Shown: positions 1-7,957 of the stretch, piece after piece
How positions within the stretch are numbered: position 1 is the first letter of the stretch
Layout: the number at the start of each line of letters is the position of its first letter
NCBI GenBank assembly: GCA_946482165.1
Contig: CAMLQS010000122.1
Span: forward strand, 1-12,981
Length of the DNA stretch: 12,981 nucleotides
Reading direction: 5' to 3'
Source of the DNA: an uncultured Verrucomicrobiota bacterium
GTDB taxonomy: Bacteria; Verrucomicrobiota; Verrucomicrobiae; Opitutales; Opitutaceae
Position numbers and translations under genes: made by a program
The notes under the pieces: generated by a model
Told to the model about the DNA's origin: nothing
The model's input: the letters and a program-made list of their open reading frames with translations, nothing else
The model's database searches: none

Positions 1-118
1 CCTCCTCCTGCCCGCCCCGCACCTGCAAGTGCAGCCCGAACACCTCGTCCCAGCCGAGAATCACGGTCGCCCCGGCGGTCTTCGACGCTCCCTGTTTCTC
101 GTCGTGGTTTTGCTCCAT
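1..118 (-). CDS. Unidentified protein, N-terminal part only (cut by window edge)
   Basis: Reading leftward from the ATG whose complement is at 116-118, an open frame of 39 codons runs off the window. It begins MEQNHDEKQGASKTAGATVI and continues with LGWDEVFGLHLQV. The mixed polar N-terminus followed by a hydrophobic beta-like stretch looks like real protein, whereas the opposite strand gives an Arg/Pro-rich low-quality translation. An in-frame ATG further upstream (199) would add 27 residues. A TATTAT hexamer on the minus strand (209-214) could be a -10 box, and it would favour the 118 start because transcription would begin near 199. I do not recognise the family and see no ribosome-binding site. 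The gene diverges from the plus-strand genes to its right. Confidence 0.4.
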   Translation of the reverse strand, partial: MEQNHDEKQGASKTAGATVILGWDEVFGLHLQVRGGQEE

Positions 119-299
119 GTTGCGAAGACACGAAAGGGCGCCCGCGATCACCGCAACTCGCTTCGTCCCCGCCTGCCCGCTCCGCCGGCCTCCGTTCATG
201 AAGCCGCCATAATAGCCCGCTCCGCCGAATGCTAAAGACAAGCGGCGCGCCACTGACTGCTCTACGCGGCCGCGCGCCCTGCCCTTCGCTCGGCGCCAA

Positions 300-900
300 T
301 TTGAACGCCGCGCCCCTCATCGCCCGCCTCCTGGCGCGTCTTGGCTGACCGCGACGGTCGATGCCGGGCGCCGCGTGCTGTGCCTCGTCGTAAATCCCGC
401 GGTCTATCTCAAAAACCCGACCAAACCCGTCGCCACCGCCACGCTCAGAAAAGGCTCCGAAAGCCGCGCCGTCACGGTGTCGCCGGCCGGCGCGGGCCGC
501 CCCCCTCTCGCCCCGCTGGCCAACGAGACGAACCGCGCGGAATTTCTTCTCTCCGGCGGAGCCCTTCCCCTCTACTCGAAACCCATCGCGCAAGACCTCG
601 CGCCGACCGCCACCGGGTTCTCCGCCCCCAAGGCGGGAAGCCCGGACAATCCGCACCGCGTCTCGATCAAGCTGAATCCCGCCACCGGGAATTGTCACCG
701 GTTCCGCGATCACCTTCGATGCGGCCGCCAAACCCGGCCGCGCCGTGTCTTTCCGCGGCAGGCTCGTCCAAAACCTGCTTGGCGACGGCCGCGACTTGGT
801 CGGCGGCTACTTCCTCCTGCCCGACGCCTCCGGCCGCACGCTCTCCGGTCTGCTCCAGATCTCCGAACCGGAAACCGAAAACGTCTCCGACACGCCATAA
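300..900 (+). pseudogene. Frameshifted remnant of a surface/secreted protein C-terminus
   Basis: Frame 0 reads protein-like sequence including VLCLVVNPAVYLKNPTKPV and, near 676-689, KLNPATG. Meaning then continues one frame over from 691 as IVTGSAITFDAAAKPGRAVS, FRGRLVQNLL and GGYFLLPDASGRTLSGLLQI, ending in TAA at 898-900. The pattern NPATG-(I/L)-x-G-S, then FRG-(x)-LVQ, then GGYFL-LP, then SG-x-L resembles the C-terminal beta-rich module of large Verrucomicrobia extracellular proteins, from memory of that family. A single extra base near 687-691 joins the two halves. No intact start is visible, and the left border (about 300-345) is uncertain. It is best read as a decayed 3' end. It is not part of the helicase gene, although frame 0 runs through into it. 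Confidence 0.55.
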
Positions 901-1028
901 AGCCCGGCGCGCGCTTCGTCGTCCTCGCCCCCGCCCTCCGTCGCATTCGCGGACAAGCCCGCGGCTTCACGCTCGTCTCGACCTGCCCCCCGCCCGCGCC
1001 CTTGATGAGGTCCAGTCCTCTCGCCGCC

Positions 1029-3839
1029 ATGCCCGCCTCCCGACGCCGCCCGAAAAAATCCTCCGCCGCCCAGCTCCCGCCCGCCACCGACTGGCGCACC
1101 ACCGACGAGCACGAACTCCTGAAACGCCGCCTTCGCGCCAAAGAGGAAAAACCCCGCGTCGAAAACCTCGATCCCGCGCATCCCGTTTTTTCCAACTTCG
1201 CCGTCAACTCGCCCAGCGGCCTCGGCTACCAAGTCGAAATTCGCGACCTCGCCGCGCGCCGCTTCGCCTGCACCTGCACCGATTTTCGCATCAACGGCCT
1301 CGGCACCTGCAAACACATCGAAGCCGTCCTTCTCCACCTCGGCCGCCGCGAAAAAGACGCGCTCCGCGTCGCCCTCGTCTCCGGCTCCACCCGCATCGAC
1401 CTGGTTCCCGATTCCGCCGCCGACACCCTCCGCGTCGAGCGCAACCTCGACGAGCTCCCCGCCCGCCTCCGCGCCCTTTTTTCCCCCGACGGCGCCCTTC
1501 TCCCCGACGCCGATCCCGAGACCGCCGTCGCCCGCTTCCGCGAACACTCCGCCTCTCCGGGAACGCCGACGTCCCCGTCGGCCTCCCCCGCCCCCGCCCT
1601 CCGCGTCTCCCAGGAGGTCGCCCCCTGGCTCGAGGCCCGTCGCCGCGCCCGCGAACGCGTCCTCCTCCGCCGCGATTACGAAACCGGCGTCGCCGACGGC
1701 CGCCATGCGGAACACGTCACCAAGTATCCGCTATTCCCCTACCAACGCGAGGGCATGCTCCACCTCGCCTTCAAGGAGCGCGCCCTCCTCGCCGACGAGA
1801 TGGGCCTCGGCAAGACCATCCAGGCCATCGCCGCCTGCGCGCTCCTCCACCGCCTCGGCCGCGCCGCCCGCGTGCTCGTCGTCACCCCCGCCTCGCTCAA
1901 GACCGAATGGGAGGAACAGATCCGCCGCTTCACCGACCACGGCCTCCGCCTCGTCTTCGGCAACCGCGCCGCCCGCCTCCGCGCCTACGCCGAGCCCGAG
2001 CCGCCTTTCTTCACCATCGCGAACTACGAGCAGATCGTCGCCGACGCCCTCGACATCAACGAGCGTCTCCGCCCCGACATCGTCGTCCTCGACGAGGCCC
2101 AACGCATCAAAAACTGGTCCACGAAAACCGCCCAGGCCGTCAAACGCCTCCGCAGCCGCCACGCCTTCGTCCTCACCGGCACCCCCATCGAAAACCGCAT
2201 CGACGAGCTCCGCTCCATCGTCGACTACCTCGACCCGTCGCTCCTCGGCCCCCTCTTTCGATTCAACCGCGACTACTACACGTTCGACGACAAAGGCCGC
2301 CCCGACGGCTACAAAAACCTCGGCCAGCTCCGCGCCCGCGTCGCCCCGATCCTCTTGCGCCGCCGCAAGCACCACGTCGAGACCGAGCTCCCCGACCGCA
2401 CCGACCGCAACCTCTTCGTCGCCCTCACGCCGGAACAACGCGTCATCTACGCCGGATACGAGGAGCAGGTCGCCAAGCTCGTCCACATCGCCAAGCGCCG
2501 CCCTCTCACGCCCAAGGAACAGGACAAGCTCATGGTCTTCATGGCCATGATGCGCATGGTCTGCGACACCCCCGCCATCATCAAGGACCAGGACTGCGAC
2601 GATTGCCCGAAACTCGATGAACTCGTCCGCGTGCTCGACGAGGTCCTCTCCGACCCCGACGTGAAGGTCATCGTCTTCTCCGAGTGGGAAGGCATGTTGC
2701 AACGCGTCCGCGCCCACGCCGAATCCGCCGGCATCGGTTACGCCTGGCACACCGGCTCCGTGCCCCAGCAACGCCGCCGGGCCGAGATCCTCGCCTTTCG
2801 CCAGGACCCCGCCTGCCGCCTCTTCCTCAGCACCGATTCCGGCGGCGTCGGACTCAACCTTCAGAACGCCAGCGTCGTCATCAACTGCGACCTCCCCTGG
2901 AACCCGGCCCGCCTCGAACAACGCATCGCCCGCGCCTGGCGCAAAAACCAGCTCCGCCCCGTCACCGTCATCAACCTCGTCGCGGAAAACACCCTCGAGC
3001 ACGGCATGCTCGCCAGCCTCGCCAACAAGCAGGAGCTCGCCCATGGCGTGCTCGACGGCGAAGGCGACCTCTCGACCGTCACCCTCAAACGCGGCCGGCA
3101 AGACCTCCTCAAGCGCCTCGAACAAACCCTCGCCAAATCACCCTCGCCCGCCCCGGGAACGCCGAGCCCCAGCTCGGCCTCCGCTCTTCCCCCCCAACCC
3201 GCCGCCGACCCCGCCGCCGCCTTCGCCGCCACGGTGCGCCAACGCCTCGCCGCCCGCCTCGTCCGCTGCGACGAAATCTGGCTCCCCTCCGACACCGTTG
3301 CGGAACGGCGGAGCCGTTTCGATCCGACCTCCGCCGCGCCCGCCCCCGAAGCTTCCACCCTCCTCTGCGTCGTCCAATCCGACGCCGCCTCCGCCCGCCC
3401 CGTCCTCGAAGCCCTCCTCGCCGACACCCCCTGGCGCGGCGAACGCCCGCCGCTTCAAATCATCGACGAGTCCGCCTGGGCCGCCATCGAACAACTCCGC
3501 GCCGCCGGCCTGCTGACCCTCGACGCCCGCGCCACGCGCGACCTCCTCTCCTCCGACCCCGCCGCCGCGCCCGCGCCTCCCGGACCGCCCCCGCTGACGC
3601 CCGAGCAACAAGCCCGCCTGTCTGCCCTCCGCGACCTCGCCCGCCGCAAGGCGAAAGCCGCCCGCGCCCTCCTCGCCGCCGACCTCCCCGACGAAGCATT
3701 GGAACCGCTCCAAGCCGCCGCCCTCGCCCTCGCCCAAGCAGAGGCCGTCGAGTCCCGCGCCGACGAACCCTCCGCGCCCCCCACGCCTGTTACCCTCGCG
3801 GATGCGTCCGCTCTGCTAGAAACCATCCTCGCTTCGTAA
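1029..3839 (+). CDS. SWIM zinc-finger SNF2-family ATP-dependent helicase/translocase
   Basis: 936 residues. A SWIM zinc finger lies near the N-terminus with Cys81-x-Cys83, Cys94-x-His96 as ligands. The SF2/SNF2 motor follows: motif I DEMGLGKT at 256-263 (Lys262), motif II DEAQ at 355-358, motif III TGTP at 383-386, motif V STDSGGVGLNLQ from 601, and motif VI QRIARAWR at 631-638. The C-terminal third (about 675-936) is Ala/Pro-rich and contains a possible globular piece around DEIWLPSDTV. SNF2 motors move along double-stranded DNA and remodel bound proteins; SWIM fingers bind nucleic acid or protein. The frame is open back to about 375, but residues before ATG 1029 are shadow sequence of the pseudogene. 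ATG 1029 begins MPAS, as do two downstream starts in this window; ATG 1005 is possible. No Shine-Dalgarno is evident. Two hairpin repeats are inserted in linkers. It probably belongs with the primase-helicase further right. Confidence 0.9.
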   Translation: MPASRRRPKKSSAAQLPPATDWRTTDEHELLKRRLRAKEEKPRVENLDPAHPVFSNFAVNSPSGLGYQVEIRDLAARRFACTCTDFRINGLGTCKHIEAVLLHLGRREKDALRVALVSGSTRIDLVPDSAADTLRVERNLDELPARLRALFSPDGALLPDADPETAVARFREHSASPGTPTSPSASPAPALRVSQEVAPWLEARRRARERVLLRRDYETGVADGRHAEHVTKYPLFPYQREGMLHLAFKERALLADEMGLGKTIQAIAACALLHRLGRAARVLVVTPASLKTEWEEQIRRFTDHGLRLVFGNRAARLRAYAEPEPPFFTIANYEQIVADALDINERLRPDIVVLDEAQRIKNWSTKTAQAVKRLRSRHAFVLTGTPIENRIDELRSIVDYLDPSLLGPLFRFNRDYYTFDDKGRPDGYKNLGQLRARVAPILLRRRKHHVETELPDRTDRNLFVALTPEQRVIYAGYEEQVAKLVHIAKRRPLTPKEQDKLMVFMAMMRMVCDTPAIIKDQDCDDCPKLDELVRVLDEVLSDPDVKVIVFSEWEGMLQRVRAHAESAGIGYAWHTGSVPQQRRRAEILAFRQDPACRLFLSTDSGGVGLNLQNASVVINCDLPWNPARLEQRIARAWRKNQLRPVTVINLVAENTLEHGMLASLANKQELAHGVLDGEGDLSTVTLKRGRQDLLKRLEQTLAKSPSPAPGTPSPSSASALPPQPAADPAAAFAATVRQRLAARLVRCDEIWLPSDTVAERRSRFDPTSAAPAPEASTLLCVVQSDAASARPVLEALLADTPWRGERPPLQIIDESAWAAIEQLRAAGLLTLDARATRDLLSSDPAAAPAPPGPPPLTPEQQARLSALRDLARRKAKAARALLAADLPDEALEPLQAAALALAQAEAVESRADEPSAPPTPVTLADASALLETILAS
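1557..1586 (+). repeat. In-frame GC hairpin repeat, copy 1
   Basis: The 30 bases encode PGTPTSPSAS (residues 177-186 of the SNF2 protein), in the linker between the SWIM finger region and the motor. The core at 1565-1582 is GCCGACG-TCCC-CGTCGGC, a perfect 7-bp stem with a 4-base loop. It shares the leader CCGGGAACGCCGA and the same reading frame with copies at 3153 and 8816. Confidence 0.75.
3153..3182 (+). repeat. In-frame GC hairpin repeat, copy 2
   Basis: Encodes PGTPSPSSAS (residues 709-718 of the SNF2 protein), just after the helicase core and before the C-terminal region. The core at 3161-3178 is GCCGAGC-CCCA-GCTCGGC, a perfect 7-bp stem with a 4-base loop. Compared with copy 1 both stem arms changed together (GACG/CGTC to GAGC/GCTC), so pairing is kept. 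Confidence 0.75.
3304..3318 (+). repeat. Short perfect inverted repeat within SNF2 coding sequence
   Basis: AACGGC-GGA-GCCGTT is a 6-bp perfect stem with a 3-base loop, encoding part of AERRSRF near residues 758-764 of the SNF2 protein. It may be a second class of small coding-sequence insert like the PGTP hairpins, but only one copy was found here, so chance in GC-rich DNA is not excluded. Confidence 0.3.
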
Positions 3840-3890
3840 CTTTACCATTTGGCCGGCGCCCTGTTTTCATCCGGACGACGATTTATTTTC

Positions 3891-3905
3891 AAATAGACGC
3901 TATTT
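3891..3905 (+). promoter_or_regulatory. Candidate repressor operator: palindrome AAATAG-ACG-CTATTT
   Basis: A perfect inverted repeat with 6-bp arms and a 3-base centre lies 40 bases before the repressor ATG, in an AT-rich pocket (28 of 60 bases G/C at 3871-3930) inside GC-rich DNA. A direct repeat TATTTTC at 3884-3890 and 3901-3907 overlaps it with 17-base spacing. TATTTT at 3901 could double as a -10 box. Repressors of the XRE/S24 class usually bind palindromes of about this size and repress their own promoter, so this is the likely autoregulatory site for the cassette. No good -35 box was identified. Confidence 0.45.
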
Positions 3906-3945
3906 TCGGCTTTCTGAGGCTAGGCGCTTGTTCAAGTTTGCACAC

Positions 3946-4605
3946 ATGGCTGCCCTATCTGAACAAAATCAGCCTCTATCGCAATTTTCGTCCGCTCGAT
4001 TGCATGAGTTAGCCCAAAAGCTGGGCGGGGGCAGTGAGATAGCCCGGCGGGCCAACATCAGCGCCAGCTTGGTAAGCCGCTATCTTAGTGGAACCAACAA
4101 GCCATCGTTCACCAATCTGGCAGCCATCGCACAAGGCTGCGGCGTCAGCTTGGACTGGCTGGTCTTTGGCCGAACCAACCTCCGCACAGGAATCGATAAT
4201 TCCATGCAGGTCACCATTCCCTTCTACCATCAGGGAGCCAGCGCCGGCCCCGGCGCATTCACCGATGATACGCCCGCCTCCGAAATGATCGCGCTACCCG
4301 CTCCATTTCTAGGCCGCAGCGGAAGTGCCTTGTTCGCCGTTCCAGCCAAAGGCGACAGCATGGAACCGCTGATTCGAGACGGATCGTTGCTCGTGGCCGA
4401 ACGCATACAAACCCCTCACGAGGGAATATATGTTCTGGCCCGCAACGAGTTGCTATTCGTAAAGCGCATCCAGCCTCGTGAACCCGGCGTTCTGCGCGTT
4501 ATCAGCGAAAATCCAGCCTACGCCTCCGAAGATGTCCGCTTGGACGACCCGCATCAAAATTTTCGCATTCTGGGTCGAGTGATCTGGATCGGCCACTCCA
4601 TCTGA
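3946..4605 (+). CDS. XRE-family repressor with S24 (LexA/CI-like) self-cleaving domain
   Basis: 219 residues from ATG 3946. An XRE helix-turn-helix spans about 17-75, with the recognition region around SEIARRANISASLVSRYLSG (30-49). The C-terminal S24 domain shows the scissile motif ASAGPG with Ala100-Gly101, the nucleophile Ser138 in GDSMEP, and the general base Lys173 in LLFVKRI. All parts of a CI/LexA-type autoprotease are therefore present. In this family RecA-ssDNA stimulates self-cleavage and relieves repression. An in-frame TTG at 3928 has GAGG at 3916-3919 with 8-base spacing, so a 6-residue longer form is possible; ATG 3946 has no clear ribosome-binding site. Base composition is lower in GC than the flanking helicase genes. 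The stop is 10 bases before the methyltransferase ATG, indicating an operon and a role as controller of the restriction-modification-like genes. Confidence 0.88.
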   Translation: MAALSEQNQPLSQFSSARLHELAQKLGGGSEIARRANISASLVSRYLSGTNKPSFTNLAAIAQGCGVSLDWLVFGRTNLRTGIDNSMQVTIPFYHQGASAGPGAFTDDTPASEMIALPAPFLGRSGSALFAVPAKGDSMEPLIRDGSLLVAERIQTPHEGIYVLARNELLFVKRIQPREPGVLRVISENPAYASEDVRLDDPHQNFRILGRVIWIGHSI

Positions 4606-4615
4606 CGCACGCCCC

Positions 4616-7600
4616 ATGAACATCCAGCAAGCCCACGACGAATTCGGCTGGCCCGACGAACGCCGCGTGCTCCGTCCCTCCGGCGGCGGCCCCGCACATC
4701 TGGCACGCACCGCCGAGGCAAAAATCGGCACCCCCTTATCTCACTCTGCCCTCCCCGAAACTGGTTCCGCGAAAATCAAGCTCCGCACCGGTCTTCTCTG
4801 TGCCAACCCCGAAAGCGACCGCACCGAAGCCCCCCTCGCCATCGTCTGCGAGTTCAACCGCCACGTCAGACTCGAGACCCTCCGCGAGGCTCATCGCCTG
4901 GCGTGGAATTTTTCCCACGCACCGTTGCTGGTGACGCTCGAACCCAGCCGCGTGCTGGTCTGGTCCTGCAACGTTCCGCCCACGGAAGCCGAATCCACAC
5001 CCGGGGAATTCGCCTTCGCGACCGCATCCGCCGATTTTGCCGAACGCCTGATCTCCTGCGAAATCACCCGCGTGGGCGATCCCCTCGCCGATGTCTCGCA
5101 TGCGCCTGCCGTGGAGCAGCGCGCGCTTCAAGCCCTCCATTGGGTCAACCTTCTCGCCGGACGCCACTTTCAGCGCCGCCCCGACGCCTTCAAACCCGAA
5201 GGCAAACTCGACGCGACCCTCATCCGGAACCTCCTGCATGTTCGCGACCATCTTCGGAACACGCTCGGCCTTGGCACCACGCACTGCCACGACCTCCTCG
5301 CCCGCCTGATTTTCGTTCAGTTCCTTTTCCAGCGCAAGGACTCGAAGGGCCGCGCCGCCCTGCACACCAAAAAACTTCATGCGCTCGCCGCGCGAGGCGC
5401 GTTGCGCAACCGCCATGACGATCTCGTCTCGCTTCTCGCCGACCACGCCGACACCTACCGCTTCTTCGAGTGGCTCAACGAACGCTTCAATGGCGACCTC
5501 TTCCCCGGCAAAGGCGAGACCGCCACCGCGCGCAAACGCGAATGGGCCGCCGAAAAATCTGAAGTCCGTCCCGATCACCTCGCCTACCTCTCTCGCTTCA
5601 TCGACGGCAAAGAGGACCTGCCCAAGGGCCAAAAACTATTTTGGAGCAGCTACGCGTTCGACACCATCCCTCTCGAACTCATCAGCAGCATCTACGAACT
5701 CTTCGTCGGCCCGGCGGAGAAAAACAAAGCCTACTACACCCGCGGCCACCTCGTCGATTTCATGCTCGACGCCGTCCTGCCGTGGCAGGGCAAGCGATGC
5801 GATTTGCGTGTCCTCGATCCCTCCTGCGGCTCGGGCATCTTCCTCGTCAAAGCGTTTCAGCGCCTCGTGCACCGCTGGAAAGAAGCCAACGGCAACGACC
5901 CCAAACCCGCCGACCTGAAGTCGATCCTCTCGAATCAAATCTTCGGCGTGGACATCGATCCCGAGGCCATCCGCGTCGCCTCGTTCAGCCTCTACCTTGC
6001 CCTTTGCGACGAACTCGACCCTCGCCATTACTGGACCAAGGACAAACTCTTCCCCCGTCTCCGCGATCAAAACCTAATCGCCAGCGATTTCTTCGCCGAG
6101 GACCGCGCACCTTTCCGCACCGCGACCGACGCAGCCACCTTCGACCTCGTCATCGGCAACGCCCCGTGGGGAAAAAGCAGCGCCAAGGACGAGCGCAGCG
6201 GCGCTCAACAGTGGGCCCAAACCCGCAACTGGCCCGTGCCCGGCAGCGACCACGGCCCCGTGTTCCTCGCCAAAGCCGCCCACCTTGCCAAACCCGATGG
6301 CTGGGTCAGCATGATCCAGCCCGGCGGCTTGCTGCTGAATCGCATGAAGCCGGCGCAACGATTCCGTCAGAGGCTCTTCTCGGAATTTGCCTTCGAGGAA
6401 GTGATCAATCTTGCCGCCGTTCGCAGGGAGCTTTTCGCGACTGCCATCGGCCCCGCGTGTGTCGTAACGTTTAAACCCGAGACGCCCGAAGTCGACGCCG
6501 ACTTTGCCTATGTCACCCCAAAGCCAATCGCCACCACCGAAGACGGCATTCGGATAGCCATTGAGCCACACGACATTCATTTCCTTCGTCAGGATCTGGC
6601 CGCATCAAACGACATTGTTTGGAGCGTGCTTATGTGGGGCGGCATGCGCGATTTCATCTTAATCCAACGCGTGCTGATGAGCGTAACCCTGGAACGCCTG
6701 CGGACAGGCGGGGTGATCGCGTCCCGAGAAGGAATGATTCGCGGAGCCAGCAAACAGCGCCCTGCACGCGAAATAGTCGGGCGACGACTACTGGCGGATA
6801 CCGAATTCCCGCCTGGAGCCTTCCTCGAATCGGCGGCCACTAACTTTCCGGTGAATCACGACCCGATGGTCCATACGCGCGATTCCAAAGACCTGACAGC
6901 CTTTGATCCCCCTCAGCTCATCTTTAAACAAAGTTGGCGTGCGGAATCAGGCAGATTCCAAGCGATCATCATCCATCCCGACACCAAAGGACGAGGCGTG
7001 CTCTGCTCCGACAGCTATGTCAGCATCCGCGATCTTAGCGGAGCCAAAGACCTGCTCGCAGGCCTTTGGCTCTGCTTGAACAGCAGCTTCGCCCCCTTCT
7101 GGTTCGCACTCACCGGCGCACAATTCGCGGGCTTCATCCCCAAAGCCACCGAGACCGAACTCCGCCAACTCCCCGCCCTTCGTTTCCCCTCCGACAAACT
7201 CCCCGCCATCGCCACCGAAGGTTACGCGGCCATCGACCGCACCGTTCTTGACCTGCTCGATCTAAGCGAGGCCGAACGCATCCTCGTCGAAGACCTGCAT
7301 CAGGTCGTTCTGCCCGATGCCCAACGCCAAGGCGGCGATCCCCCCGGCCGTAAACCAGTTTCTCCCGACGAAGTGGCCGCCTACGCCCACACCTTCCTTA
7401 AGGTCGTGGAAGCCACCTTCGGCCAAAGCCGTCCGGCCAGCGCCACGATCTACCACGCGTCTGGCCCCGACGGCCCACCGGTTCAACTCATCGCCATCCA
7501 TCTCGACTGGAAACGACATCCGCAAGTCCAACACGAATCCATCACCACGCCCGCCTTGCTCGACAAACTGCACGAATGCCACTCGCGCATCCTGCAGGCT

Positions 7601-7957
7601 CCCGACGCCCCCCTCGGCTTTCAGCGTATCGTGGAGGTTTTTTCTTCACTTCCCACCGATGCAGGCCCGGCGCCCACCCTCTATCTCATCAAACCCGCGC
7701 AGCGTCGCTATTGGCTTCGTTCCCTCGCCATGCGCGACGCCGACCGCCTCGGTGCCCAGCTTCTGGCGTTAGCTCCTGATGCAACTCGCCGCCCATCAAG
7801 CCGGGAAGTCGATCAGATCAAAGCCTTGTGGCAAATGGGCTACACCGGTCAGGAGATCTCTGAAAACCTCGGAATCGGCTTTGATACCGTCCAAGCCATT
7901 CGGGATCAATTCAGCACAGCTGCGGGATTAACTCCCATCGGAAAAAAATTTCCGTGA
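4616..7957 (+). CDS. Large N6-adenine DNA methyltransferase (Eco57I/type IIG-like) with C-terminal HTH
   Basis: 1113 residues, much longer than a stand-alone methylase. An N-terminal domain (1 to about 200) and a helical region (200-360) precede the catalytic core. The core contains AYYTRGHLVDFML (Tyr373-Tyr374-Thr375, motif X), DPSCGSGIFL from Asp401 (motif I, S-adenosylmethionine binding), GVDIDPEAIRVAS near 443-455, and the catalytic motif IV as NAPWG at 515-519 instead of the usual NPP(Y/F/W). A target-recognition-like region follows to about 900, including GAQFAGFIPKATETELRQLP. A helix-turn-helix-like end lies at about 1060-1100 (EVDQIKALWQMGYTGQEI, then SENLGIGFDTVQAIRDQF). It transfers a methyl group to adenine in a specific DNA site. 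The gene is coupled to the repressor (10-base gap) and overlaps the nuclease-like gene by four bases (GTGA). Part of the recognition region is near 50% G/C, suggesting horizontal acquisition. Confidence 0.88.
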   Translation: MNIQQAHDEFGWPDERRVLRPSGGGPAHLARTAEAKIGTPLSHSALPETGSAKIKLRTGLLCANPESDRTEAPLAIVCEFNRHVRLETLREAHRLAWNFSHAPLLVTLEPSRVLVWSCNVPPTEAESTPGEFAFATASADFAERLISCEITRVGDPLADVSHAPAVEQRALQALHWVNLLAGRHFQRRPDAFKPEGKLDATLIRNLLHVRDHLRNTLGLGTTHCHDLLARLIFVQFLFQRKDSKGRAALHTKKLHALAARGALRNRHDDLVSLLADHADTYRFFEWLNERFNGDLFPGKGETATARKREWAAEKSEVRPDHLAYLSRFIDGKEDLPKGQKLFWSSYAFDTIPLELISSIYELFVGPAEKNKAYYTRGHLVDFMLDAVLPWQGKRCDLRVLDPSCGSGIFLVKAFQRLVHRWKEANGNDPKPADLKSILSNQIFGVDIDPEAIRVASFSLYLALCDELDPRHYWTKDKLFPRLRDQNLIASDFFAEDRAPFRTATDAATFDLVIGNAPWGKSSAKDERSGAQQWAQTRNWPVPGSDHGPVFLAKAAHLAKPDGWVSMIQPGGLLLNRMKPAQRFRQRLFSEFAFEEVINLAAVRRELFATAIGPACVVTFKPETPEVDADFAYVTPKPIATTEDGIRIAIEPHDIHFLRQDLAASNDIVWSVLMWGGMRDFILIQRVLMSVTLERLRTGGVIASREGMIRGASKQRPAREIVGRRLLADTEFPPGAFLESAATNFPVNHDPMVHTRDSKDLTAFDPPQLIFKQSWRAESGRFQAIIIHPDTKGRGVLCSDSYVSIRDLSGAKDLLAGLWLCLNSSFAPFWFALTGAQFAGFIPKATETELRQLPALRFPSDKLPAIATEGYAAIDRTVLDLLDLSEAERILVEDLHQVVLPDAQRQGGDPPGRKPVSPDEVAAYAHTFLKVVEATFGQSRPASATIYHASGPDGPPVQLIAIHLDWKRHPQVQHESITTPALLDKLHECHSRILQAPDAPLGFQRIVEVFSSLPTDAGPAPTLYLIKPAQRRYWLRSLAMRDADRLGAQLLALAPDATRRPSSREVDQIKALWQMGYTGQEISENLGIGFDTVQAIRDQFSTAAGLTPIGKKFP
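7939..7954 (+). other. Candidate -1 slippery site and hairpin at methyltransferase/nuclease junction
   Basis: The last methyltransferase codons read GGA AAA AAA TTT CCG TGA, so the A run at 7942-7948 forms A_AAA_AAA in the phase needed for -1 slippage. After a slip the ribosome reads ATT TCC GTG AGT, which is the nuclease frame with no stop between. CGGAAA (7939-7944) and TTTCCG (7949-7954) also form a 6-bp inverted repeat with an AAAA loop that ends on the first base of the nuclease GTG start. A fused product would be about 1340 residues. No downstream pseudoknot or upstream stimulatory Shine-Dalgarno was recognised. Confidence 0.35.

Noticed and set aside
29..235. Small plus-strand open frame near the left edge
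   Set aside because: Composition is low quality, and the opposite strand carries a more protein-like reading from ATG 118.
375..1028. N-terminal extension of the SNF2 protein, since the frame is open from GTG 375
   Set aside because: The first part reads as a surface-protein remnant that shifts frame near 690, and the rest is Arg/Pro-rich shadow sequence. The MPAS start at 1029 fits the SWIM-SNF2 protein better.
341..2620. Long plus-strand open frame of 759 codons
   Set aside because: Translation is Arg/Pro repeats typical of an off-frame reading of GC-rich coding DNA; it overlaps the motif-bearing SNF2 frame.
1731..3125. Minus-strand open frame of 464 codons
   Set aside because: Antisense shadow of the SNF2 motor, with the same biased composition.
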